A stretch of DNA of 43,374 bases. Origin: Bacillota bacterium. GTDB taxonomy: Bacteria; Bacillota; UBA4882; UBA8346. Position numbers and translations under genes: made by a program. The DNA is taken from assembly GCA_029974635.1 (NCBI GenBank), contig JARKQY010000034.1, forward strand, positions 1 to 43,374. The letters are read 5' to 3'. Shown in pieces: positions 8,230 through 16,678 of this stretch (the first letter of the stretch is position 1; every line of letters starts with the position of its first letter). A model generated the notes under the pieces. The model worked only from the letters and a program-made list of their open reading frames with translations. It had not been told where the DNA came from and searched no databases.

Positions 8230-9498
8230 ATGCGAAATCGGTCGAAAATTATCGTCAATTTGTGTTTCTTGTTTTTGCTTTGTTTGCCGTTGTCAGCTCT
8301 GGCTGCCGCCCCTGATTATCGAACCAAGACGCTTTCCAATGGGATTAAAGTGGTTTATAGCGTTCAGCCCCGTGTTAATACGACTTGCGTCCGGGTAGTT
8401 GTCCCAACCGGGTTCATTCATGAACCGCGCCGGTTGCGCGGTGTTTCTCATTTATTGGAACACATGGTCTTCCGTGGTTCCGTAAATACCCCCCCCCGTG
8501 AGCTATATAAACTCCTGGATGAACAAGGGGGGTATCATAACGGTTTCACTTATCTTGATCGCACCGAATTTTATATGGAAGTACTGCCCGCTAATCTGCT
8601 TCCGGCTCTTTCAATTTACCTGGAATTCATTTTAACGCCGGAATTGGCGGAGAAAAATATCGCCCTCGAAAAAAAGATTGTAACCGTTGAGAAAGCCCTC
8701 CGGAATGTTCCCGGCAATACGTTCTATCTTTACATGAACGAATTGACCCGGAATCAGCTTGATGATTCGGTCACTGGAATCAGTAAGGAGGACTTAATCA
8801 AATATCACCGGCAGTTTTATCAGACCCAGTTAATGACCGTGATCGTAACCGGTTCCTTTAAACCTGATGAAGTATTCAATCTATTGGAAAAATTGCCGCC
8901 CAGTCCCGAACAGGTCTTGCCGCCCAGTGACTGGCTGTTCCAAGATCCGGTCAGTAATATAGTATTGGAAGATTATTTGATGGGCGAAAAATATCAAGTG
9001 TTATTCGGGTTTGAGCTGAAAAATATTACCCTTGAAGATTTAAAGGTTGCCAAAGTGCTTCCCTTTATTTTGGAGTATGAATCCCATCAATACGACCATG
9101 CGACGAACCGTCCTCTTGACTACCGGATTGCCCTAATTAATCTGTCCGGGCATTACTTTCTGGTCTTCATTTACCGCGACCCGAACAATCCATACTCCTT
9201 GGAAATAGGGGAATGGCACGAGAAAAATTTAGCCCGCTACTTCAAATATCTGCAGGCGAAGAAGTTTGAAAAGTTTCTATCCCGGTTCGCTAAAACCCAG
9301 GAAAAAGCCTTTGAATCATTAAATTATAATCCGGCGGCATTGAACAATTATATTACACTGGCGCAGTTCGATCCGGCGGTGATTCTCACCAAAGATTTAC
9401 GGAGTATTCAATATTTATCTTCCGGAAATTTCAAGAAATTTGTCCAGAAGTACCTGGCTGGAAAATACTATCAAAAAATTGTCGTCAAAGCTTTATAA
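8230..9498 (+). CDS. Secreted M16-family zinc peptidase (active subunit)
   Basis: Insulinase/mitochondrial-processing-peptidase-type metallopeptidase. The 422-residue product has a signal peptide (hydrophobic core, cut near ALAAA). The inverted zinc motif HLLEH lies at about residues 74-78, and the third ligand Glu about 76 residues later (TVEKALRN, about E154). GGYHNGFTYLDRTEFY, usual after the zinc site, is also present. An in-frame ATG at 8221 overlaps the preceding stop. The ATG at 8230 is chosen because AAAGGA lies 8 bases upstream. The next gene encodes an M16 homologue without the zinc site, so this looks like the catalytic half of a two-subunit enzyme, as in mitochondrial processing peptidase. 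Substrate unknown. Confidence 0.88.
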   Translation: MRNRSKIIVNLCFLFLLCLPLSALAAAPDYRTKTLSNGIKVVYSVQPRVNTTCVRVVVPTGFIHEPRRLRGVSHLLEHMVFRGSVNTPPRELYKLLDEQGGYHNGFTYLDRTEFYMEVLPANLLPALSIYLEFILTPELAEKNIALEKKIVTVEKALRNVPGNTFYLYMNELTRNQLDDSVTGISKEDLIKYHRQFYQTQLMTVIVTGSFKPDEVFNLLEKLPPSPEQVLPPSDWLFQDPVSNIVLEDYLMGEKYQVLFGFELKNITLEDLKVAKVLPFILEYESHQYDHATNRPLDYRIALINLSGHYFLVFIYRDPNNPYSLEIGEWHEKNLARYFKYLQAKKFEKFLSRFAKTQEKAFESLNYNPAALNNYITLAQFDPAVILTKDLRSIQYLSSGNFKKFVQKYLAGKYYQKIVVKAL

Positions 9499-9516
9499 AA
9501 AGGACTGAGGGTTCCG

Positions 9517-10857
9517 ATGAATTCGAAAACGAAAAAGAATCGACTGCAATTAATAATAAGATTAATAGTAATCTTATTACTTCTCTGTCTCTCCTGTTAC
9601 CCGTTTTTTAGTTATGCCGCCCCTGCGGCACCTAAAACCGAAACCCGGGAAGACGGCTTAACCGTTTTAAAAGCTGCAATCCCCAAGGAAGAAATACCAA
9701 ACCTGTGCCTAATAACTCTGGTCGCCAAAACCGGATACGCTGATGATCCGGAAGGTAAAGCCGGTTTGACCGAACTAATGAACCGTTTATTATATCTAAT
9801 ATTTTCAAATAGCTCTGCTTTGAATGTTGCTTATTATACATCCGCCGAATTTTCCAAGTTTAATTTCGTGGTCTCCGCAAGGGAATTCAAATCCTTCATG
9901 GCCGAACTGGATTCGATAATTCGAACGGATGCCCTGCTGCTATACGATGAGTGCAATCAGTTGATTCAAGACTATAAAAATCAACCCCGAAGTCCGGGTT
10001 TCATTGCCGAAATCAATTTGTACAGATTACTATACGGAAATAGTCATCCGTATCTGGCTGCGTTTAACGCCAATTACGCCGACTTGGATATTGATGCGGT
10101 GAACACTTGGTTTCGAAAGGTTTACCGTCCCAATAATCTGTTGATTGCAAGCACCACCGATCTCCCGTCGGATTTTTTGATGAGACCCAGTGGCCGCGAA
10201 ATGCGCGAGGTAATTCGTTTTCCTGAAATCCCGGCTGTTAATTGCGCTCCGAAACCAGTCATTCGCTACAATCAGATTCAGGATAATGTCGCCAATATTT
10301 ATATCGGCTTACCCGGATCTTCGATTACCGAAAATAGTTTATTCGCGATGATGGTAACCCAGCGGTTCCTCCAGAAGGAGTTATGGAACAAACTCCGGGA
10401 AGAAATGGGATTGTGCTATGACCTGCAAGTAAGTTATTCATATTTACAAGAACCCACGGCTTCCCCTTTAATTATTTCCTTGGCAACGCTACCGGCCGAT
10501 GCGGACACGGCAATCGCCGAGATAATCCGGATATTGACCGGAATAGCCACTGCTCCCTTGGCTTCAGAACAGCTTTCCAGCATGAAGGAACAAGAAAAAA
10601 ACCGTGCCAAAATTCTCTACAACTCTATTTTTCGCAGAGTGGACGGTTTACTATATGAAAGAATATTTGGTTTAGCTTGGCTCAAAGATTCCGAATCATA
10701 TTTAAACCTGTTTGATCAGGTAACACCGGAGGAAATTTCAAAATTTACGGCGCAACAATTAAAATATCTAAAAGTTTCAGTAGCCGGCCCATTCCCTGCG
10801 GAATCATTCGCAGAAGCATACCGGGCGATTTCCACATTAAATAAGTCCCTGAAGTAA
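9517..10857 (+). CDS. Secreted M16-family protein without zinc site (partner subunit)
   Basis: A 446-residue M16 homologue with an N-terminal signal peptide or anchor. Where the HxxEH motif should be it reads TELMN (about residues 86-90), so it cannot bind zinc in the usual way. The C-domain substrate-binding Arg/Tyr pair is kept (LREEMGLCYD, about R294 and Y301). This is the pattern of non-catalytic M16 partners. It starts at ATG 9517 with GAGGG upstream, 18 bases after the active subunit. The natural reading is an obligate heterodimer that acts outside the membrane. The stop lies three bases from the stop of the convergent fusion gene, leaving no room for a terminator. Confidence 0.85.
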   Translation: MNSKTKKNRLQLIIRLIVILLLLCLSCYPFFSYAAPAAPKTETREDGLTVLKAAIPKEEIPNLCLITLVAKTGYADDPEGKAGLTELMNRLLYLIFSNSSALNVAYYTSAEFSKFNFVVSAREFKSFMAELDSIIRTDALLLYDECNQLIQDYKNQPRSPGFIAEINLYRLLYGNSHPYLAAFNANYADLDIDAVNTWFRKVYRPNNLLIASTTDLPSDFLMRPSGREMREVIRFPEIPAVNCAPKPVIRYNQIQDNVANIYIGLPGSSITENSLFAMMVTQRFLQKELWNKLREEMGLCYDLQVSYSYLQEPTASPLIISLATLPADADTAIAEIIRILTGIATAPLASEQLSSMKEQEKNRAKILYNSIFRRVDGLLYERIFGLAWLKDSESYLNLFDQVTPEEISKFTAQQLKYLKVSVAGPFPAESFAEAYRAISTLNKSLK

Positions 10858-10860
10858 TAC

Positions 10861-13467
10861 TTATTTGGCTAAAGATATTTGATTAACAGTGCGCGCCTTT
10901 ACAACCTGCTCCCAGGCAGCGGCGGATAACGGCAGATCGAAACTCCGGAACCCAGCCAGTTTAAATCCGTGTTTCACCGCCAAGCTTCGCATATACCCAA
11001 TGGTATCCATATTTATATCAATTCCCAGACTATAATGCTTATAATCATGCTCCAGGGCCAGCATCATGGTTTCCGACATACAAGCGTAAGCAATGCCGTC
11101 TTCGAACCCGAAATCCCAACCAAAGGGGGTACTGCCGGGAACTGCGATAACCCCGCCGTCGATGACCAAAACATCGGGCCGGGCTTCTTTTACCTCCAGG
11201 CTCACATCCGGGGGCCGGGCCACGTCGCAGACAATTGCTCCGAACTTAAGCATCTCCGGCTGAATCAAACTGTTAACCTGGCTGGTGGCTGTAATGATTA
11301 TATCCGACAAGGGCAAGTATTTCTCCAACTCCACCGTGTAAACTACCGGAGACTCATGAAGCACCGCCTCCGCGAATTCCTGGTAGGCATGTAAATCCGC
11401 AGCCGGGGAAGGAGCCAAGGGATGCTGCCTGACAAACCGGGCAATCCCCCCGTCCGCTTTCACATCCGGTTGATTTACATACTGGTAGATTTCCGCTGCC
11501 ACTTTCATTAAGCGGCGGCGGCTATGCTCCTGATTCAGCGGGTTGCCAATCAAGTACAAGATCTCCACTTGTTCCGCTAACAGCAAGGCGGTAACCCGTC
11601 CGATAGAGCCGGTGGCGCCCACCACCGCGGCGGTTGTCCCGAAAACATCAACCTCCAAACGTTTGGCCGCCTCCAAGACGGCTTCAACGGCTGCAACTAC
11701 GGTGTAACTATTCCCGGTAGTCAGCGGCACCCCCAAATTTCGTAAGTCCTTCCCGCCTTTTGAAACCACTGAAGTATACGCGCCTAACCCCACGATTCTG
11801 GCGCCGCGTTCCTGGGCCAGCAGGACTGCTTTTCCCAATTCGGTTACTACTTGCTCTTTGGGAAGATTCAGTAATTCTTCCGGCAGCCGGCTGATGCAAA
11901 TAAATTCACCATAGACCCTTTGCCCGGTTGGGGAGATGATCCGGGTTTCACCGATGCGGAACGGTTCCAAGAGATCGTTGCACCGTTTGGCCAATTGATT
12001 CATCTGCGCGTCGCTGAAGATATGGAATGAATTGTCGAATAACTTATATTTGGTGAGATCCAACGGGTGCACCAAAAAGGCGAACCGGCCTTCCTGGTCG
12101 TCATCCGTTGGATAGGCCGCCGGTTTGACAGCTTTGACAGGATCTGTCTGGGGAACTGAAACTCCAACCAGATGGGCTACCATACTGGCTGTGTTCCCGG
12201 AAGCCAAACGGGCTACTGCATGTTCAACCGCTTGAATCGCCTGTTGGCATTGGCTTAACGAAACGATCAACGGCGGTTCCAGCCGGATCACGGATGCCCC
12301 GTTCAAGGTCGGCGCGACTCGCAATCTTTCCACATTTAATAAATAACTGGAGATGACCGGCGTAAGCAGTTCCTGTTCGGCCATAACTTGTAAGAAACTC
12401 CGGGGATACAACCCGGCATTTTTTTGAAATTCAAGGCCAAGCATCAACCCCCGGCCCCGGACCCCGGCGATGACTCCGGGATATTTGGCGTGGATTCGCT
12501 GTAACTCCTGGAGCAGATACTCTCCGTTTACCGCAATATCCTGAAGCAATTTGAAATCATGCCGGGATAATAATTCCAATACCTTGAGCCCCACCCGGCA
12601 AGCCAAAGTGTTCCCGGCGAAGGTCGAGGAGTGTTTCAAGCCGAAATCCGGAGTATAAACCTCTTCCCGTGATATACAGGCGCCAATGGCCACAAGGCCT
12701 CCGCCCAATGCTTTGGCGATTGTCAGGATGTCCGGTGTGAGCTCGTCGTATTCACAACAGAAGATTTTGCCGGTGCGGCCAAGACCGGTTTGAACTTCAT
12801 CGGCAATGAGCAAGGCTCCATAGCGGTGGCATAATTCCAAAGCTTTTGGCAAATAACCTTGGGGAGGAATAATAATTCCACCCTCACCCTGAATGGGCTC
12901 CACGATGAAAGCGGCGTAACCCTCGGGTTTGGCCCGCAATGCTTCTTCCAGGGACTGAAGATCTCCGTAAGCAATCCGATCAAACCCCGGGACAGGGGCG
13001 CCGAAGCCTGCTTGATATGAGTCTTTGCCGGTAGCGGATAATGACCCTAATGTTTTGCCGTGAAAACTGTTGTGGGTGGTGAGGATTCCCAAACGGCCGG
13101 TGCGGCTCCGGGCCATTTTGATGGCGGCTTCGTTGGCTTCCGTGCCGCTGTTGGCGTAGGTGACATACTGTAACCCCCGGGGCGCCAACTGGATTAATCT
13201 TGCCGCCAGTAAGCCCGCGGCTTCCAAGAAAGACGGCTGAACGAAGCTGGGTTCGCTATGCTGTTGTACTTCGGCGATGGCCGCCCAGATCTCGGGATGG
13301 TTATAACCAAATGGCAACGCACCATATGAAGCAATAAAATCCAAATATGTATTGCCCGTTGTATCGGTTAATTCGCAGCCGGAACCCCGGATGAAGATTT
13401 TATCCATATTCAACTGCTGCAAGCGTTCCGCTAACACGGGATTGACATATTCTGCAAATGGGTGCAT
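10861..13467 (-). CDS. Class III aminotransferase fused to acyl-ACP reductase-like domain
   Basis: An 868-residue two-domain enzyme. Residues 1-425 are a class III PLP aminotransferase: ANSGTEANEAAIKMAR, GKTLGSLSATG, ADEVQTGLGRTG (D223) and the PLP lysine in TIAKALGGG (K252). A linker (about 430-460) leads to residues 461-868, which resemble cyanobacterial acyl-ACP reductase (AAR). There one finds TTGNSYT, the NADPH loop GATGSIG (617-623), VIDGGVI, and ACMSETMMLALE (Cys796) aligned with the AAR nucleophile-cysteine segment, then VKHGF near the end. Inferred chemistry: the AAR domain reduces an acyl thioester to an aldehyde and the aminotransferase converts it to a primary amine. The substrate is unknown. 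ATG at 13467 follows GGAGG at 7 bases. It appears to be transcribed alone. Confidence 0.85.
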   Translation of the reverse strand: MHPFAEYVNPVLAERLQQLNMDKIFIRGSGCELTDTTGNTYLDFIASYGALPFGYNHPEIWAAIAEVQQHSEPSFVQPSFLEAAGLLAARLIQLAPRGLQYVTYANSGTEANEAAIKMARSRTGRLGILTTHNSFHGKTLGSLSATGKDSYQAGFGAPVPGFDRIAYGDLQSLEEALRAKPEGYAAFIVEPIQGEGGIIIPPQGYLPKALELCHRYGALLIADEVQTGLGRTGKIFCCEYDELTPDILTIAKALGGGLVAIGACISREEVYTPDFGLKHSSTFAGNTLACRVGLKVLELLSRHDFKLLQDIAVNGEYLLQELQRIHAKYPGVIAGVRGRGLMLGLEFQKNAGLYPRSFLQVMAEQELLTPVISSYLLNVERLRVAPTLNGASVIRLEPPLIVSLSQCQQAIQAVEHAVARLASGNTASMVAHLVGVSVPQTDPVKAVKPAAYPTDDDQEGRFAFLVHPLDLTKYKLFDNSFHIFSDAQMNQLAKRCNDLLEPFRIGETRIISPTGQRVYGEFICISRLPEELLNLPKEQVVTELGKAVLLAQERGARIVGLGAYTSVVSKGGKDLRNLGVPLTTGNSYTVVAAVEAVLEAAKRLEVDVFGTTAAVVGATGSIGRVTALLLAEQVEILYLIGNPLNQEHSRRRLMKVAAEIYQYVNQPDVKADGGIARFVRQHPLAPSPAADLHAYQEFAEAVLHESPVVYTVELEKYLPLSDIIITATSQVNSLIQPEMLKFGAIVCDVARPPDVSLEVKEARPDVLVIDGGVIAVPGSTPFGWDFGFEDGIAYACMSETMMLALEHDYKHYSLGIDINMDTIGYMRSLAVKHGFKLAGFRSFDLPLSAAAWEQVVKARTVNQISLAK

Positions 13468-13665
13468 TGATGATCCTCCGGATGAATTGATGTATGAATT
13501 TCAGTTTAACACTAAATATATAACGGGTCAACTTTCCCATAAACATCTGAAATAGGATTACGGTTCTATTATTGACAATTCTTTAGCCGATGCCAAACAA
13601 AATCTTTTACAGAAAGTTTATATCTTACGCAAAAATAATGTATTTATGTCTGGCGAACATGAAGC

Positions 13666-13696
13666 GGGCTGACTTCAATTTCCATTGAGTCAGCCC
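13666..13696. other. Strong hairpin in intergenic region
   Basis: GGGCTGAC and GTCAGCCC pair, continuing inward through TCAAT/ATTGA around a TTCC loop with one bulged T, for about 13 pairs. It sits after the stop of the beta-barrel-like gene (13724) on the minus strand but has no T-run on that side, so it could be a processing or protective structure rather than a simple terminator. The rest of 13468-13723 shows no gene. Confidence 0.55.
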
Positions 13697-13723
13697 CTGA
13701 AAGGAACCTTTTTCACGTAATTT

Positions 13724-14395
13724 CTAGATCTCCGCACTCAACCCTAATTGATAGACTTGCCCCTGGGTATTATTAAATGCGTTGTCAACCGAAAACTTGG
13801 CGTAAATCCTTTGAAATACCGCATAGGATATACCGGCCCGTACATCCTGAAAACTCCAATCTTCCGGTTTCATTGAGACTTCTCCGCCGATTCGCAGTTT
13901 ACCCAAGCGGAGATTTCCCCCGGGAGTGATCATAAATGGCGTTTCCCCGGATTGGGCGTTTTTCCTGGTTTCCAGATTAACAAAAGCCAGTAAATTATCG
14001 GAATTAAACCATAAGGAGACACCATATAACGGGATCGCGGCTTTATCCAGATCATAACCCAGATATGCCGTATAACCCGTAGATTCTTGGCTTGGGCTAA
14101 AATAAAGCTTGACCAGTTTTCCATCTAAATCATTATTGTTAAAGCTTTTGGTAAACTCGCCGGTGATGGTAACAGAAGGAAAAGCACCATAGCTTACACT
14201 GGCGGTAAATGACGGAACCATTTCTAGCGAAGCGTTAGTGTTAATAATATTACTATTGAAGTCGATTTCCAAACCGGTTGGCGGAAGAACCAGACCGTTT
14301 TCGGCTCGGATGGTCTCGGGGCTTCCAAAGGCAACCCCCGTCACTGAAATCAATAGTACTAGAATCAAAACTGCGATACTCGTTATTTTCTGCAT
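13724..14395 (-). CDS. Exported beta-barrel-like protein, unknown function
   Basis: A 223-residue protein with a signal peptide (MQKITSIAVLILVLLISVTG, cut near AFG). The mature part consists of alternating polar/hydrophobic strands with short turns, such as LRLGKLRIGGEVSM, VRAGISYAVFQRIYAKFSV and VYQLGLSAEI at the very end. This is the pattern of small outer-membrane beta-barrels, although the terminal residue is Ile rather than Phe. If correct it implies an outer membrane, known in some Bacillota lineages. ATG at 14395 has AAAGGAGTG 5 bases upstream. No specific family was recognised, and the barrel call is inference from strand pattern alone. Confidence 0.65.
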   Translation of the reverse strand: MQKITSIAVLILVLLISVTGVAFGSPETIRAENGLVLPPTGLEIDFNSNIINTNASLEMVPSFTASVSYGAFPSVTITGEFTKSFNNNDLDGKLVKLYFSPSQESTGYTAYLGYDLDKAAIPLYGVSLWFNSDNLLAFVNLETRKNAQSGETPFMITPGGNLRLGKLRIGGEVSMKPEDWSFQDVRAGISYAVFQRIYAKFSVDNAFNNTQGQVYQLGLSAEI

Positions 14396-14570
14396 CTTTA
14401 CACTCCTTTTTTGCTTGATTTGGTTGCATGTTTTGCTTCTTAAATACGATTTTCGCTTTATTTCGAGGAATTTCCTTTCGTAACTATTTGTTAAACCCGT
14501 TAAGATTATCCAGATTGGAAAAAACAGTTATTGGGTATTGGAGATCTTTGCGCCTTCCGGGCCAAATGAG

Positions 14571-14613
14571 CGAAAAAATAATGGTTTCCGTATTGTTGGG
14601 TACGAAAACCATT
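14571..14613 (-). terminator. Intrinsic terminator of the yjfB transcript
   Basis: On the minus strand AATGGTTT (plus an inner CGTA/TACG helix with one mismatch) forms a 13-pair stem (14580-14592 with 14601-14613). It is followed by a T-run (14578-14571). It lies 36 bases after the yjfB stop. Confidence 0.75.
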
Positions 14614-14648
14614 AATACTACTTTCTGATAATAACGATAACCGTTCTT

Positions 14649-14846
14649 CTACATATACATATCAATATTATTTCCCAAATTTGGCGGATTTGCCGGAGCC
14701 GCCGCTGTTGGAGCCGTTTGAAGCAATGCTTGCATCATTTGGCTTTGGCTGTCCATGGCATTTCGTAATACCTGGGTTTGAATTTGAGATTGCAATTGGG
14801 CTTGCTTCAGGTACGTATAAGCACTTGCAACGCTGGCCACATCCAT
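14649..14846 (-). CDS. yjfB: YjfB family putative motility protein
   Basis: A 65-residue protein of the YjfB family. It begins MDVASVASAY, has a Gln-rich helix with an AMDSQ segment, and ends with the family hallmark NLGNNIDMYM. In Bacillus subtilis yjfB belongs to the SigD motility regulon, but its molecular role is not known. The ATG at 14846 has GAGGTG 6 bases upstream; an in-frame GTG nine bases earlier is less likely. It follows a 49-residue gene by 47 bases and is closed by a terminator, so the two small genes probably share a transcript. Confidence 0.8.
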   Translation of the reverse strand: MDVASVASAYTYLKQAQLQSQIQTQVLRNAMDSQSQMMQALLQTAPTAAAPANPPNLGNNIDMYM

Positions 14847-14893
14847 CAAAAACACCTCTTTCTCCCTTTACACTCAATCCGCCGTATCTGGAT

Positions 14894-15043
14894 TTATTTT
14901 GCCGGTTGCTGATCTTCCACCTTTTTGCGTAAACGATCAGCTAATGCATCAAACATTTCTTCGGCCAAATGTAAAACCTGTTCAAGTTTAACCGCCTTAT
15001 TGCATTCTTCTAAAGAAGTACTCTTCCATGACATTCTTGTCAA
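14894..15043 (-). CDS. Small helical protein upstream of yjfB
   Basis: A 49-residue reading frame: TTG start at 15043 with a perfect AAGGAGG 9 bases upstream, stop at 14894. An internal ATG at 15034 lacks a ribosome site. The product (ending RLRKKVEDQQPAK) is charged and helical, with a possible short amphipathic helix around KLEQVLHLAEEMFDALADRL. No family recognised. Position and ribosome site, rather than homology, support it. It is probably co-transcribed with yjfB, which suggests a role in motility or the same regulon. A weak SigD-like -10 (GCCGAATA, about 15106-15099) lies upstream. Confidence 0.6.
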   Translation of the reverse strand: MTRMSWKSTSLEECNKAVKLEQVLHLAEEMFDALADRLRKKVEDQQPAK

Positions 15044-15218
15044 TTGAACCATCCTCCTTGATTCACCTTGGTTGTTTTTTCCGGTAATAATCTATTCGGC
15101 TTTCAGAAAAAAACTCTTGAGAGCCTTTCGGAAAATTATCGGAGTAAATCGAAGAAGGTGGCAATTATTAACGTCATAAAATGATTAAATAACAAGAAAC
15201 CTTCTAAACAGGAAGTCT

Positions 15219-16421
15219 TCACGGCCTTACCGGAGTCCCATCCGGGAGGCGGGCCAAAGTCCATTTGGGCAAATCGTTTTTGCAAGGATATAGGGCGGCT
15301 TTGGACTCATCGATATCAATGCCCAGCCCCGGTCTATCGTTTGGATATACATAACCGCTCCTTAGCTCCGGGCAGCCCGGAAACACTTCATGCATTCTCT
15401 CCGAAAGCCCGCTCCATTCCTGTATTCCGAAATTAGGGACTGAAACATCCAGGTGAACATTAGCGGCGTGACCTACCGGTGAGACATCAGGCGGTCCATG
15501 CCATGCGGTCCGCACGCTAAAGGCTTCACAAAAATGAGCCAGCTTGTAGGCGGGAGTTATCCCGCCGATAGTGCTGACATGAGACCGGATAAAATCAATC
15601 AGCCGGTTGGCAACAAGCGAAGTCCATTCCACGGGATTATTGAATAACTCGCCCATGGCAATGGGGGTGGCAGATTGCTGTCGAATCATTTGAAACCATT
15701 CGATCTGCTCCGGCGCTAACGCATCCTCTAGGAAAAAAAGCCGGTACGGTTCAAGCCGTTTCGCGAGACGTAGCGCTTCAATGGGTGCGATTCGTTCATG
15801 GACATCGTGGCAAAGTTCAATTTCAAACCCTAGTTTATTACGAAGGTGTTCAAACAGGCGAACCACACTTCGGGAGTAAGCATCGGGATCGTAATAAGCC
15901 CCCGGCAGCGCATTTTCCGGTGAATTCATTTTATGGTTGGCGCCGCCGTATAACCCCATTTGGCATCGGACATGACGATACCCTTGCTCCATATAAGCCC
16001 GAATATTATCTTCGACTTCCTGTTCGTCACGGCCGTCGGCATGCCGGTAAACTGCCGCCGCTTCACGGCATTTGCCCCCCAACAATTGATATACGGGCAT
16101 CCCCGCAAGCTTGCCTTTTATATCCCATAGCGCCATATCAACTCCGGAAATGGCATTATTTAAAACAGGCCCGTTCCTCCAGTACGAACTGACACATGCG
16201 GTATGCCAGATATCTTCGATCCGTAAAGGGTCCTTCCCGATGACAAACGGCTTCATGTACTCGTCAATGGCTGTCTTTACCGCTAAATAACGCTGGGTAA
16301 AAGTGGCGCACCCCAGGCCGTACAACCCCGGTTCCGATGTCTCCACCTTAACCACCACCAAATTGACGTTATCGGGGGCAGTAAGGATTGTCTTCACGTT
16401 GGTAATTTTCAAGTCTTTCAT
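15219..16421 (-). CDS. Mannonate dehydratase / RspA-type enolase superfamily protein
   Basis: A 400-residue enolase-superfamily dehydratase of the ManD/RspA group, which dehydrates D-mannonate (or related sugar acids) to 2-keto-3-deoxygluconate. The N-terminal capping domain starts with VKTILTAPDNVNLVVVK. The metal ligands are in ELCHDVHERI, FFLEDAL and AMGELFNNP. RHADGRD and the C-terminal DGTPVRP also match this group. ATG at 16421 has GGGGGAG 7 bases upstream. It is the last gene of a minus-strand set with an SDR and a UlaG-like hydrolase, which fits hexuronate/hexonate catabolism. Members of this family differ in substrate, and some have low activity, so mannonate is likely but not certain. 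Confidence 0.85.
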   Translation of the reverse strand: MKDLKITNVKTILTAPDNVNLVVVKVETSEPGLYGLGCATFTQRYLAVKTAIDEYMKPFVIGKDPLRIEDIWHTACVSSYWRNGPVLNNAISGVDMALWDIKGKLAGMPVYQLLGGKCREAAAVYRHADGRDEQEVEDNIRAYMEQGYRHVRCQMGLYGGANHKMNSPENALPGAYYDPDAYSRSVVRLFEHLRNKLGFEIELCHDVHERIAPIEALRLAKRLEPYRLFFLEDALAPEQIEWFQMIRQQSATPIAMGELFNNPVEWTSLVANRLIDFIRSHVSTIGGITPAYKLAHFCEAFSVRTAWHGPPDVSPVGHAANVHLDVSVPNFGIQEWSGLSERMHEVFPGCPELRSGYVYPNDRPGLGIDIDESKAALYPCKNDLPKWTLARLPDGTPVRP

Positions 16422-16678
16422 TCTTAATCTCCCCCAACTTGAATGATCAATACATACCTTTATTAGACTGGATTTAGAGTATTATGATTATTTAAAACCA
16501 TAATTACTTTATCTTTATATAATCCCCTTAATCCCGTGAATCCTGTCCAGTAGCCTTGTTTTAGGCCTGGTAAATTTAAAAGCTTTTCAGACGGGATTTA
16601 TTGGATTAAAATCATCTTAAATCAATATTTCCCTTGCTTTTAAAATTCTCTTAATCTGATTAATCCTAAAAATGGAGG
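16422..16678. other. Gene-free gap with degenerate GGATTA repeats
   Basis: The minus strand contains two imperfect copies of a GGATTA-rich motif: GGATTCACGGGATTAAGGGG (about 16524-16543) and GGATTAATCAGATTAAGAG (about 16648-16666). No gene was found between the ManD and SDR genes. Confidence 0.4.
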
